Shown one piece after another: positions 19,951 through 30,099 of a stretch of DNA of 64,000 nucleotides. Position numbers and translations under genes: made by a program. The stretch is from Paralithodes platypus (taxonomy: Eukaryota; Arthropoda; Malacostraca; Decapoda; Lithodidae): positions 39,791,518 to 39,855,517 of the forward strand of contig CM064580.1 of assembly GCA_032716605.1 (NCBI GenBank), read 5' to 3'. How positions within the stretch are numbered: position 1 is the stretch's first letter; every line of letters starts with the position of its first letter. Below the pieces are notes generated by a model. That model was not told where the DNA came from, did no database searches, and saw only the letters and a program-made list of their open reading frames with translations.

Positions 19951-21697
19951 ATACAGATGCGTCGAGCGAGGTGGGGTGGGGTTACCAATCCAACCTGGGA
20001 CATCAACATCACGGCAGATGGGTGGGACACACACACCTACACATCAATGCCCTCGAACTGTTGGTTCCCTTGTTCTTCCTGAGGGACCACGCGCTGGCCC
20101 TTCGGGGAAAGTCGGTGGCCTTCAGGATGGACAATCAGACAGCTGTCCACTGTATCCAAAAGCAGGGGTCCTCCAGGTCTTTGACTCTGTTGGGGATCTC
20201 AGAGAAGTTGTTCTTCCTCGCGAACCGACACAACATCTCCCTGCACGCATCCTACCTGCCCGGGACTGCCAACCTGTGGGCGGACGCCCTGTCGCGAGGA
20301 CAGGGCGTTCTTGTAGAATGGGCGATGAAACAGATTGTATTCGACGACCTCGCAGCTTCCTGGGGTGTTCCGGAGGTCGACTTGTTCGCATCGAAGGAGA
20401 CGCGCAAGTTGCCTCAGTACCTATCCCTCCGGACTCGCACTCCGGAGGGGGGTCCGGACGCTTTCATGGAAGACTGGAACAGGTGGCAGTCGATATACAT
20501 ATTTCTGCCACCAGACGCACTGTTGATGTGCAAAGTCCTCGCGAGGCTGCGGCTGTACCGCGGCAGAGTCTGGCTAATAGCGCCTCTGTGGCCGGCCCAG
20601 GCTTGGTACTCCCAGTTGCAGCGGTGGTGCCCGAGTCCGGTCCCTCTCCCTCTCTCAAACTTCCACTTGAGCCAGGTTGGAGACCTGCGGACCTCGTTGG
20701 CCTTCGCATCGTGGATGTTCGTGAGGCACGGTGGCTCCCAGTCCACGGACGGGACCTGACTGACTTCCTGAAGCGTTCATGGACGTCTTCGACTTGGGGG
20801 ACTTACGAGTCCCACTGGAGGTCTTTTACTAGGTGGATACAGGACACTCACCAGACTGTTAGCTCTCCTTCCCTCGTCCTACACTACTTGTTTCACCTCT
20901 TCCGTACACGTCGCTCTCAAGTCAACACTATACGTAACCGCTTGTCTGCCATCCGGGAGGTCTTTGAGTCCGTCACTGGGCTGGTCATTCCACCGAAGGA
21001 GCTGGATTCCTTCATGAAGGCTGCCTTCAGGGAGCGACCGCCTCCGCGCCAGATCCCTCCTCAGTGGGATCTGGGGCGTGCTCTGGACCTTCTGGCTTCA
21101 CACACGTATACACGGGACACTACACCGGTTCAGTTGCTCGAGCGTACACTCTTCCTTGTCGCTCTGGCCACTGGGGATAGGGTGTCTGAACTAGCTGCCA
21201 TGTCGCGGTCCCAGGAATGCATGCGATTCTCCCCGTCCTTGAATGTCGTCACGTTAGCCCCCTCCCCTCATTTTGTTGCCAAGAATGAGAGAGAGACCCA
21301 CGTTTTCAAGCCTTTCACCATCCAGGCTTTAAAGCGTGGGCATACTCACCATGTGTTGTGCCCGGTGCAGGCCTTGCACTCCTATGTTGAGTCTGTGGCT
21401 CCGACTTCGGGTACTGCTGTGTGGGTGTCTCCTCGGACTGGTAGGAGGCTCTCGAAGGTACAGATAGGACGCCACATTTGTCGGGTCATTCGTGCCAGTA
21501 ACCCTGCTTGTCGGGGTTCTGCGCACGATGTGCGATCCTTTGCTGCCTCCTTACGGTTCCTGCAGACTCGTTCGTTGCCTGACGTCGCCTCGGCGGGTTT
21601 GTGGTCTTCTGTCCATACCTTCGTCTCCTCCTACCTCTCCATGTCCATTGTTAGACCCCCTCGGCCTGTGATAGCTCTCGGGAGTCGTGTTTCCTAG
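19889..21697 (+). CDS. DIRS copy 1 tyrosine recombinase
   Basis: The open frame covers 602 residues, but only the part from about residue 250 (near 20640) looks like recombinase. The N-terminal SAM-like domain contains DFLKRSWTSSTWGTYESHWR and RNRLSAIREVFESVTG. The catalytic domain has FLVALATGDRVSELAAMSR with Arg431, HDVRSF with His546 and Arg549, and SSYLSM with Tyr582. This is the complete R-H-R-Y set of phage-type integrases and is specific to DIRS-order retroelements. Translation of the upstream part, which overlaps RNase H in another frame, is probably spurious. The real start is uncertain. Confidence 0.9.
   Translation: MLGARSLRLCPGPPPADDLGRYRCVERGGVGLPIQPGTSTSRQMGGTHTPTHQCPRTVGSLVLPEGPRAGPSGKVGGLQDGQSDSCPLYPKAGVLQVFDSVGDLREVVLPREPTQHLPARILPARDCQPVGGRPVARTGRSCRMGDETDCIRRPRSFLGCSGGRLVRIEGDAQVASVPIPPDSHSGGGSGRFHGRLEQVAVDIHISATRRTVDVQSPREAAAVPRQSLANSASVAGPGLVLPVAAVVPESGPSPSLKLPLEPGWRPADLVGLRIVDVREARWLPVHGRDLTDFLKRSWTSSTWGTYESHWRSFTRWIQDTHQTVSSPSLVLHYLFHLFRTRRSQVNTIRNRLSAIREVFESVTGLVIPPKELDSFMKAAFRERPPPRQIPPQWDLGRALDLLASHTYTRDTTPVQLLERTLFLVALATGDRVSELAAMSRSQECMRFSPSLNVVTLAPSPHFVAKNERETHVFKPFTIQALKRGHTHHVLCPVQALHSYVESVAPTSGTAVWVSPRTGRRLSKVQIGRHICRVIRASNPACRGSAHDVRSFAASLRFLQTRSLPDVASAGLWSSVHTFVSSYLSMSIVRPPRPVIALGSRVS
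19940..20759 (+). CDS. DIRS copy 1 RNase H and methyltransferase-like region
   Basis: The RNase H motifs are IWVDTDASSEVGWGY, INALELLVPLFFL, FRMDNQTAVHCIQ and LWADALSR, in the DIRS/Ty3 order with the catalytic Asp and Glu residues present. After ADALSR comes the domain typical of DIRS1-like elements between RNase H and recombinase: VPEVDLFASKETRKLPQYLS, GPDAFMEDWNRW, IFLPPDALLMCKVLARL and VWLIAPLWPAQAWY. In DIRS elements this is annotated as a Dam-like methyltransferase, although I do not see a clear methyltransferase catalytic motif. The frame overlaps the recombinase frame and stops at 20759. Confidence 0.85.
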
Positions 21698-22135
21698 GGC
21701 TCTCGCGACGTTGCCTGGTCTTCCCCCCTCGTCACTCTTTCTTTTCCTTTGTTTTATTTCGAAAAGGGGGGGAGGGAAGTATGGGTTTGCAACACTGGAT
21801 TACAAGTTTGGGGTTATGTTATATGTATACAGTACATAAGTGTTTTTGCCTCATTGATAATTGTGTTTTGTTTTTGTGATCAGTGTTTTTGTTCATTTTG
21901 GAAGAAAAGGGATTTTGTGTACAGTACTTTTTGGTTTAAGACAAGTCTATGGTTTTGCATTACTATGAATGACGGGCACGTGTTAAAACTGCTCTTTTTA
22001 GCTACTCCTCAGTTTTTCACTCTTTTATTAAACTCTCTTGTTTAAATTGTGTTTCTTTGTCATTCATAATTTTGTCTTATGCATTGGTTTTTTTGGTAGG
22101 TTGGGCTTGGATGTCCTCCTCCTATTTGTTATGCA

Positions 22136-22250
22136 GCCTTGACGTTGGATTTGCCAAGACTACTAACAAATTGGGAGGTTTGACGTACCTCCCAACCTAC
22201 CAAATAGGAAAACCTACTATTTGGTAGTAGTCTTGGAAAATCCAACGTAC
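22136..22250 (+). repeat. DIRS copy 1 internal complementary region
   Basis: GCCTTGACGTTGGATTTGCC and CTACTAACAA equal the reverse complement of the left end. They run straight into ATTGGGAGGTTTGACG, the reverse complement of the right end. The ICR templates closure of the DIRS circle and fixes the element boundaries to within a few bases. Confidence 0.93.
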
Positions 22251-22308
22251 ATAATACCCTCCCTCACGCCGGACCCCTGCCCATCCGCGTTCTTCTGCTG
22301 ACGTGAGA

Positions 22309-22660
22309 TGTGATAACAAGAGAGGGTCGCTCATGCGCACGTTCGACAGGGATCGGCGCATGACGGAACACGGGATGGGCCTTGAGCGGTAACTAAGGTA
22401 AACCCCTTTTTCTTCTCTTCTACACTTTTTTCACCTTCGGTGGTAGTTTTGGTTAATGTACAACGTCTCCTAGAGCAAGATAAGGAGTAGACTCTAGACG
22501 TTTTCTTTTTAACCGCGGTTGGAATGACGACATAGCAGTCAAAATAGACAAGTCGTCATTGCAATTAGGTTAATAGCCTTGACGTTGGATTTTCCAAGAC
22601 TACTACCAAATAGTAGGTTTTCCTATTTGGTAGGTTGGGAGGTACGTCAAACCTCCCAAT
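22309..22660 (-). repeat. DIRS copy 1 right inverted terminal repeat and terminal hairpins
   Basis: 22309-22608 is complementary to the left terminus. The terminal 55 bases unique to the right end contain two short stem-loops: ACCAAATAG with CTATTTGGT, and TTGGGAGGT with ACCTCCCAA. They are identical in copy 2. Confidence 0.9.
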
Positions 22661-22814
22661 AATGATGTCATCATGTAACTTGAGCTCAGTGGTGGCCCCT
22701 CCTTCCCTCTTCCAGCTCCTCCCTTCCCCTCACATCATCCTCCCTCCTTCCCTCTTCCAGCTCCTCCATACCAGTCACATAATCTTGCTCTCTCAACTAC
22801 CATACCAGTACCCC

Positions 22815-24160
22815 TCAGTCTTATCTATCTATTGCCTGACGCCATGATCCCCGAAGGGGTGGCCACGAACGAACCGCCCCCATGCACCTCTGTCCCCAGT
22901 CAGTCGACGCCCCTATTCCCAACCAGCACCGCCTTCATTCATATACTTCCTCACTCCTTTCTTCCACCTCTCCTTCGGTCTATCTCTCCCTCTCTGTCCC
23001 TCCACCTCGCTCTCGTACACCCTCTTCGTAATTCTCTCGCTCTCCATACGTTCCATATGGCCGAATCATATCAGGTTGTTCCTTTTCACACTTTCCAGCA
23101 CATCTACCTCCACACCACACCTCCTTCTTACTTCCTCATTCGTCTGTCTATCCCTCCATGTAACTCCGCATGCACTTCTCAAGTAACTAATTTCCACCGC
23201 TCTCACTCTTGGTCTGAGTCTCTTCCCGAACGTCCATGCTTCGCTTCGGTAAGTTAGTGTCGGGATTACCACACTGTCATGCAAGGACTTCTTCACTTCC
23301 ACACTGACCACCCTATTTCTTGTTACTGCTTTCAACGTTCTTACAACCCTCTCCCGCACTTCCTCATCCATAGTCCCATCTTTACTCAACACACTGCCCA
23401 GATACTTAAAAGAGCTGACGATCTCCATAGCCTGACCGTTCAACTTCACCTCACACTCTGTGACTTCACCCCTTTCGAAGACCATAACCTTGCTCTTCCC
23501 TGCATTTACCTTCAAATTCCGTTTTTCGCACACTGTTCCAAACTCATTTACCAGACCCTGCAACTCCCATTCATTACCGCTCATCAGAACTGTATAATCA
23601 GCAAACAGCAGTATAGGCAGCTTCCACTTATTTCCCTCCCTTTTCAGCGATACACCAACATCCACTGCTCTTCCTAGTATTTCTTTCATGACTCCATCCA
23701 TATATACAGTAAACAACCACGGGGACATCACACACCCCTGTTTCAACCAAACACTCAGGTCAAAGAACTCGCTCTGCTCATTCTCCACACGTACTGCCGC
23801 CTTTGCACCCTCATACGTGCTCTTCACTGCTTTCAGCAACTTGCCATCTACTCCGTATATTCTAAGTACTTTCCACATGCCTTCTGTATCCACTCTGTTA
23901 TAGGCCTTCTCCAAGTCCATAAAGGCAACATACACTTTTTGTTGCTTCTTCAGATATTTCTCCACAACACAATTCAGGGTAAAAATCTAATCTACACATC
24001 CTCTTCCCTTCCTAAAACCTCCCTGCTCGTCGCCTATCCATTTCTCCGTTCTCACTCTCACTCTCTCAATCACTACCCTACTGTACACCTTCCCAACTAC
24101 GCTTAAAAGATATATTCCTCGGTGATTACCACACACTCCTCTTTCCCCTTATATAGGGCA
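22815..24160 (-). mobile_element. LINE (non-LTR) RT, 3' two thirds
   Basis: The minus-strand frame 23965 to 23066 reads KVYVAFMDLEKAYNRVDTEG, VWLKQGCVMSPWLFTVYMDG, LPILLFADYTVLMSGNEWEL, VSSFKYLGSVLSKDGTMDEE and LTYRSEAWTFGKRL. The catalytic YADD is FADY here, which implies an inactive enzyme. Sequence continues to about 24160 upstream in other frames. The 3' end at about 22815 carries a TATC-rich tail. The same family recurs at 28136 and 31684. Confidence 0.88.
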
Positions 24161-24439
24161 GTATAGTAAGACCAGGTCCCACTTAATGCCTATTCATGTC
24201 TTGTCTCATGTGCTATGTATCACACTCAGGTACTAATATTTTATAAGTTAATTCTGATAACTGTCTTGATAGCCTATACTGTAGTCTTTTTTTTTCCAGC
24301 TGAGCCTAAATTGTCTTGTTTCTATCTTTGTTACTCGGCTATAAGGTAGATTTTGTAGTGAAAGATGATGGTTATTCTGAAAACTTGGCATTAATATGAC
24401 ACACAGCCATAGTAGTTTCATATATTTCAATCAAGTATC

Positions 24440-24620
24440 GAGAAATCAGCTAATAAGAGATTCAATTTACGATCAGCTGGAAACAAATAGAGTATAGTGC
24501 TTAGTGTGCGGAATTTCGGTGTGAGTATCCTAGGTTCGAGTCCTTGGAGTACCACATGTATTCATTACTTTCATTGATTTCACTAGTTAGGATGATTTGT
24601 AAATTAATTGGTGAGTTTGT
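24440..24620 (+). mobile_element. tRNA-like SINE
   Basis: Contains TAGTGCTTAGTGTGCGG, CGGTGTGAGTATCC and the B-box-like GGTTCGAGTCCTTGGAG, then CACATGTATTCATT. Copies lie at 25020-25165 (reversed), 51520-51620 and 51900-51995. Confidence 0.55.
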
Positions 24621-24738
24621 GAAAACAAATATGAAATTATATAAGTTAATTTGATAGAATAGCAAACTATAGAAGTTTACTATATTGAAACTATGCTATT
24701 TCTACTTCTTAATATTGATATTTCGTTCTAAAGCTATA

Positions 24739-24740
24739 TA

Positions 24741-24802
<62 letters not shown>
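24739..24802. repeat. AT dinucleotide microsatellite
   Basis: About 30 AT units. It sits between the two inverted SINE copies at 24440 and 25020. Confidence 0.95.
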
Positions 24803-24809
<7 letters not shown>

Positions 24810-25019
24810 TTATAAGATATGGACCAAAGCATATGTAGAATTGACTGTCCAAGTGTAATCCTGATGTATTTTGAGTCTGGATTAAAGTATAAATATTATT
24901 ATTATTGTATCAGTGGTGAGACCCCTCTTCTAGTATTTCTCCCAACCATAACCAGTATTATATCCTTATTAGGTAACCACAGCAACTCGCCAAGACAACC
25001 ATAATATACAACCTAGATT

Positions 25020-25165
25020 CATATTTTGTTTTCACCAACCAACCAATTAATTTACAAATAAACCTAAGTAATGAAATCAATGCAAGAAATGAATACATAC
25101 AAGGACTCGAACTAGGATACTCACACCGAAATTCCGCACACTAAGCATTAGGCTATCAAGACAGT
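25020..25165 (-). mobile_element. tRNA-like SINE, reversed
   Basis: The reverse complement gives GCTTAGTGTGCGGAATTTCG and GTTCGAGTCCTTGTATG. It forms an inverted pair with 24440-24620. Confidence 0.55.
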
Positions 25166-25273
25166 TTTCACAATTATCTAAAAGGTTTTATGCACAAGCC
25201 TACGATATATTATGCATTCTCGAATACTGCATATTAATTCTTAGCCTGTACATATCCAATACACCAGACCCAC

Positions 25274-25428
25274 CTAAGTTGCCAAGGCGGTAGTGGGGAC
25301 GACCAATATAACGTCTCGGTCCAAAGGTAGGTGGGGCGATAGATGTACGAGTCCCCCAACAGAAGGCCGCCACCGTGAAGGAACATCATTACCGGCAGCT
25401 GGCGGTCCTCAGGTAGGTCCTCTGGCAG
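25274..25428 (-). CDS. Carboxylesterase-like exon with oxyanion-hole motif, two frame breaks
   Basis: The minus strand reads LPEDLPEDRQLPVMMFLHGG, then GLLLGDSYIYRPTYL. HGGG is the oxyanion-hole motif. Family sequence then continues in the next frame (DRDVILVVP) and again in the third (HYRLGNLG). Each switch needs one extra base in a homopolymer (TTT near 25336, CCCC near 25305). With both restored the phase (0 in, 1 out) fits the exon at 13668. Either the gene is a young pseudogene or the assembly has homopolymer errors. The acceptor is CTCACCAG and the donor GTGGGT. Earlier exons (signal peptide) were not found. Confidence 0.75.
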
Positions 25429-25454
25429 CTGGTGAGGAGAGTTACAGTATAATA

Positions 25455-25660
25455 ATGTCTATCTATCTATATACTCAGGCCCCAATCCCCACTTTTCCAA
25501 AAAAAATTTGGGGGGAGGGGGTTGGACTCCAGGCAGAGCCAGAATAGGGACAACACAAAACACTACAGAAAACAACGAACACACAAAAACAAAATACAGA
25601 TTCACACACATCTAGGTCATCCAGGAGAAGACCCAGAGACCAGGGTCACCAAGGTCCCTC
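25455..25660 (-). mobile_element. SINE-like repeat, reversed, partial
   Basis: Starts CTATCTATATACTCAGGCCC and includes GGACTCCAGGCAGAGCC, CACACACATCTAGGTCATCC and GGTCACCAAGGTCCCTCC. Confidence 0.65.
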
Positions 25661-25892
25661 CAAAATAAACAAACCAAAACGAGGACAAGACAATATAAAA
25701 GCAAAGGAACTAATCAAAATCACTATGCGGAAATAACGCTTTAGCAAAATAAAGTTTGAAATAAAAGAACACAAAGTAGATTGTGCTGTGTATAAGAAGT
25801 TTGTAGGAAATATTTAAGGAACACCCTGTCTTACTTGTATAACTTGTAGGAAAATAAAGACGGTCTTCATGGCCGATGGGATCTCTATTAAA

Positions 25893-26150
25893 ATGTAAAA
25901 CTTGCAAACTAAACAAACCAAAATTGGGACAAGGACAATATAAAGTCAAATTAAATTATCAAATATCGCTATGTGGAAACAACGCTTACTAAAATGAAAA
26001 TTATTAAATAAAAGAACACAATCCACCACATAGGGTGTACATTACTACATGAGCAAGTTAATCTGTTTCCCAAGCAAACTAATCGCACATATAACAACGC
26101 ACTATCGTCACGTTTTAAAGGAATTAGTCAAGTTTGGGAAGTCCGGGACG
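25893..26150 (+). repeat. Dispersed repeat, long form (matches 57982-58235)
   Basis: Begins AATGTAAAACTTGCAAACTA and extends through AATCCACCACATAGGGTGTA, CATTACTACATGAGCAAG and ATAACAACGCACTATCGTCA. The match to the second copy is nearly continuous. It extends the ~110-bp family and shows that the short copies are truncated. Confidence 0.75.
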
Positions 26151-26315
26151 TTCTGATTTTTTTTTACTAAACTCTGCATGAATAAAGAAACTACATGTTA
26201 AATGTCAAAATATTATTTAAAATCAAATTTGCAACATGACAAGACATTAACAATAGTACAAAATACAAATATTGATAAGATATCTATACTATTACAAAAT
26301 AATATAAAATACAGT

Positions 26316-26592
26316 ACAGCACTCACTAACGATAGTGCTATCGGGTAGGTACCTGTAAGCATAGCATGCCTCAAGTGACCCCTATCAATAACTACCCTAC
26401 AAATAACCTACATTTATCGCACAAATAAACTAAGGAAATCGCAAAAGCAAGCAAATTGATACTATCGACAATGAATACATATATATAAAGACAAATAATT
26501 GCAAAATATGAAGTTACAACAGATTTAAACAAAAAGTATTCTTTTAACAAGAACAATCAATTTAAATTTTTTAAAGTAAGTTAATAATAGAG
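26316..26592 (+). repeat. Segment duplicated from 1708-2025, ends at gap
   Basis: Shares GCACTCACTAACGATAGTGC, TATCGGGTAGGTACCTGT, GCATAGCATG and ACAGATTTAAACAAA with the sequence just upstream of the decayed TPCN1 exon copy. The left contig ends inside this match. Confidence 0.75.
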
Positions 26593-26692
26593 NNNNNNNN
26601 NNNNNNNNNNNNNNNNNNNNNNNNNNNNNNNNNNNNNNNNNNNNNNNNNNNNNNNNNNNNNNNNNNNNNNNNNNNNNNNNNNNNNNNNNNNN
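26593..26692. other. Scaffold gap of 100 N
   Basis: Exactly 100 N, the conventional length for a gap of unknown size. The TPCN1 exons for domain I lie left of it and those for domain II right of it. Confidence 0.99.
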
Positions 26693-26693
26693 A

Positions 26694-27493
26694 GTTCAGT
26701 CCCACCTTGGCATTGTTCAATGTGAGTGGCGGTTTATCCCGGCTAGGGCGCCGTGGTTCGGCGCTATATGGGAAAGGGCCATCGGCATTGTCAAGGCGGG
26801 GTTGAAGAAGGTGTTGGGACGTGCCTTAATTTCCTTGGAGGAATTGACTACTCTACTGTTGGAAATTGAGGCCACTATCAATGATCGTCCCTTATATTAT
26901 GCTTCCGGCGACCTAGGGGATCTTACCCCAATAACACCCTCTGTGTTGGTGCGGGGTCATCGGTTGCGGGATCTTCCTGATGATAATGAAGTAGAGGATG
27001 GGTTGGAAGATCCAGACTACATAAATAAAGATGTCATTTTAGCCATATCAATATATTCGCAAACTGTCGAAAGATATCTGACGACGCTGGTCTAACGAGT
27101 ATTCTGGTGACCCTCAGAGAGGCGCATAAGTGTAAGCTGAGACCAATAAATGGTCGGTGGCCGGGTATCGGTGATGTCGTCATCATCCATGATGAGGGTC
27201 CGCTTTGGAAGTTGGGCCGTATTGTCGAGTTATTACCCGGTCAGGACGGAGAAGTCAGAGTGGCTAGAGTCCGGACGAAGACGGGAACATATACGCGGCC
27301 GACTGTCCGTCTGTACCCTCTTGAGGGGGACATTGAGTGCAAAGAGGACTCCTCGGAGACGCCTGGAGACATTCCCACAGGGGCTACCTCGACCGATCAA
27401 CCGGTCAAAGTACCCAGTGGACGTCCTAGTCGACAGGCGGCTCAAGCCTCCTCCCAATCATGGCGGAATAAAATAGCCTCCGGGCTTTTGTAG
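26694..27493 (+). mobile_element. BEL/Pao retrotransposon integrase C-terminal fragment
   Basis: From the gap edge the frame reads VQSHLGIVQCEWRFIPARAP, WFGAIWERAIGIVKAGLKKV, LTTLLLEIEATINDRPLYYA and LTPITPSVLVRGHRL. After a break near 27094 it continues HKCKLRPINGRWPGIGDVVI, DEGPLWKLGRIVELLPGQDG and EVRVARVRTKTGTYTRP. This is the C-terminal integrase and GPF/CHD-like end of BEL/Pao elements. A stop and frame change separate the two parts, so it is inactive. No LTR was delimited. Confidence 0.85.
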
Positions 27494-28135
27494 ATACTGT
27501 ATTATATAAACCTGGTGGCGGGAATGTGTCCAAACTCTGATATGGACAGTCTTACTTTAAGTATTACATTAAGTATTTAGTGGGATCAATGGTTATATAG
27601 AATAATTAAGAAGTTAATAATTATGTTCTATATTGGATATTGGGTAGTCTATCATTCCTATGAACTTAGGTAATTATAGTTGGGTGAGAAAATATATACC
27701 TACCCATTTGCGCATGCGTGATATTGGCGGACCTCTCGCAAATATTGTGAGGGTACCGCACTCTCTCCCTAGCCGCCACCACTACCAGACCGTCTGCTTA
27801 CACTCTCGTGTTTCACCTCATATTTCGCCCCATTAGTGATAGTACTTATCTCATCAATTCTCCATCTATCCATACTAATCCATAGATTCATTCATCATCA
27901 TTCCCAGCAATCCTTAAGTATAGGTGGGCCCCCTCTTTATTCATCAACTCTATCCTATCACCCGTTTCAAACACCCATCTTGTAACATCATAACGTCTCA
28001 CCAGGTCAACTAAGATTCTAGACGCACTAGTTCCAGTCTTCAGGTGATATAAACCATTATATGATATTATTATACAGTTCCACTGAACCATCTAACTAAC
28101 GAATATTTACGAAGGTAGCAGGTACGCCAGTAAGT
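27494..28135. other. No gene seen; possible LTR and unclassified sequence
   Basis: Follows the BEL/Pao coding end, so part may be its LTR, but no second copy is present to delimit it. 27880-28090 has a short minus-strand open frame with no recognisable domain. Confidence 0.35.
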
Positions 28136-29905
28136 GTGTGACAGATAAGAATGGGAGAATGCTAGCCGAGAAGCAAGAGAGCGTCCGAAGATGGAGGGAG
28201 TACTTCATTTGATTTGCTAAATGTAATGCATGAAGAGCCCGCAAACATAGCTGGATATGGTATGGGAGGGCGAAGAAGAGAAGTAGTTAGGAATTGGTGG
28301 GATCAGGAGGTCAGAAGTGTGGGAAGCCATGCAAAGAGTGAAGTTGGGGAAAGCACCATGAACATATGGATTGTGTGGGGCAATGTTGAGGTATGGTGGT
28401 GAGATCGTGATAGACTTGTTATGGAAAATGTGCAAACTAGCATGGGAGAAGGGGAGTGCACCACGATGACTGGAAGACTGGCATAATATTCCCCCTATAT
28501 AGGGTCAAAGGGTAAAGAGGAGTGTGTGGTAACCCCCGAGGATTATGTCTTCTAAGCGTAGTAGGGAAAGGTATACCGTAGGGTAGTGATTGAGAGAGTG
28601 AGAGTGAGAACGGAGAAATGGATAGGCGACGAGCAGAAAGGTTTTTAGGAAGGGAAAGAGGATGTGTAGATCAGATTTTTTACCCTGAATTGTGTTGTGG
28701 AAGAAATATCTGGAGAATACAACAAAAGGTGTATGTTGCCTGTAGGGACTTGGAGAATGCCTATTACAGATTGGATAGAGAAGGTTTGGTGGAAAGTACT
28801 CTAGAATATACGGAGTAGCGGGCAAGTTGCTGCAAGCAGTGAAGAGCATAGCTGAGGGTGCAATGGCGGCAGTACGTGTGGAGAGTGAGCAGAGCGAGTT
28901 CTTTGACCTGAATGTTTGTTTGAAACAGGGGTGTGTGATGTCCCCATTGGTTGTTTATTGTATATAGGGATGGAGTCCTGCAAGAAATACTATCAAGAGC
29001 ATCTGGATTTTTTTTTGGTTTTTTTTTTTGTGTTTGTTGGTATATCGCTGAAAAGGGAGGGAATTGAGTGGAAGCTTGATCTATACTGCTGTTTTGGGCG
29101 GATGACCAGTTCTGATGAGTGATAATGAATGGGAGTTGAAGGGTCTGGTAAATGATTTTGGAACAGTGTTCGAAAAACGGAATTTTAGAATGTAAATGCT
29201 GGGAAGAGCAAGGTTATTGTCTTTCGAAAGGGGTGAAGTCCCAGCGTGTGAGGTGACGCTGAACGTACAGGCTATGGAGATCGTTAACTCTTTTAAGTAT
29301 CTGGGCTGTGTGTTGAGTAAAGATGTGGACTATGGATGAAGAAGTTCGGGAGATGGTACAACAGGGGAAGAGGTTTGTAGGAAAATGCTAAAAGCAGTAA
29401 CAAGAAATAGGGTGGTCATTATGGAAGTGAAGAAGTCCTTGCATGACAGTGGGTTAATCCCGCAACTGACTTACGGAAGCGCAGCATGGACGTTGGTTGA
29501 GCGACTCAGACCCAAGAGTGCGAGCAGTGGAAATGAATTACTTAAGGAGTGCGTGCGGCGTTACCTGGATGGATTAGACAGACTAATTATGAAAGTAGAA
29601 AGGTATGTGTGGTGTGGAGGTAGATGTTGGCTGGGAAACAAAAAAAAAGTGTGAAAAGGAACAACTTGATATGGTTCGGCCATATGGAACGTATGGACAG
29701 CGAGCGAATGACTAGAAAGGTGTACGAGAGCGAGGTGGAGGGACAGCTAGGGATAGGTAGCACCGAATGAGAGGTGGAAGGATGGAGTGAGTAAGTACAT
29801 GAACGAAGGCGGTGCTGGTTGGGGGGCGGGGCATCGACTGCCTTGTGACAGAGGTGCATGGGTGCGGTTCGTTCGTGGCCACCCCTTCGTGGATCACTGC
29901 GTCAG
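28136..29905 (+). mobile_element. LINE RT, decayed plus-strand copy
   Basis: Fragments in several frames match the element at 22815-24160: an N-terminal RT-like DKNGRMLAEKQESVRRWREY, a GRNIWRIQQKVYVACRDLEN segment, LKAVTRNRVVIMEVKKSLHD and LTYGSAAWTLVERL. The 3' end near 29905 has GGCCACCCCTTCGTGGATCA and a TAGATAGAT tail. Many frameshifts. Confidence 0.8.
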
Positions 29906-30099
29906 TCAATATATAGATAGATCTAAGATTGAAACAACAGGAAAGTTAAACATTAATACGATAGCAATGTTGATGTTTGTCAAGTAAACAAATTGTTATC
30001 AAAAGATAGAAGAGTTGTCTGTTGATGAGATAAGTTCAAGAACTTAGGTTTTAGTTGAACCTGCAATTAAAGTGTTTCCAAAAGTTAATACTACTGTAC

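Larger units (their letters stand above)
14232..22660 (+). mobile_element. DIRS retrotransposon, copy 1 (8.4 kb, catalytic motifs kept)
   Basis: The element starts TTGTTAGTAGTCTTGG and ends ACCTCCCAAT. It has long inverted terminal repeats, no target-site duplication, and an internal complementary region at 22136-22250 equal to the reverse complement of the joined right and left ends. These are the diagnostic features of DIRS elements, which integrate by tyrosine recombinase. Order: leader with three palindromes, gag, RT, RNase H, methyltransferase-like region, tyrosine recombinase, 3' region, ICR, right terminus. Catalytic motifs are intact, but gag and the RT/RNase H junction each show a frame change, so this exact copy may be inactive. 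Confidence 0.93.

Noticed and set aside
27888..28091. 67-residue minus-strand frame as a host gene
   Set aside because: No recognisable domain, no splice context, and it lies between retrotransposon fragments.
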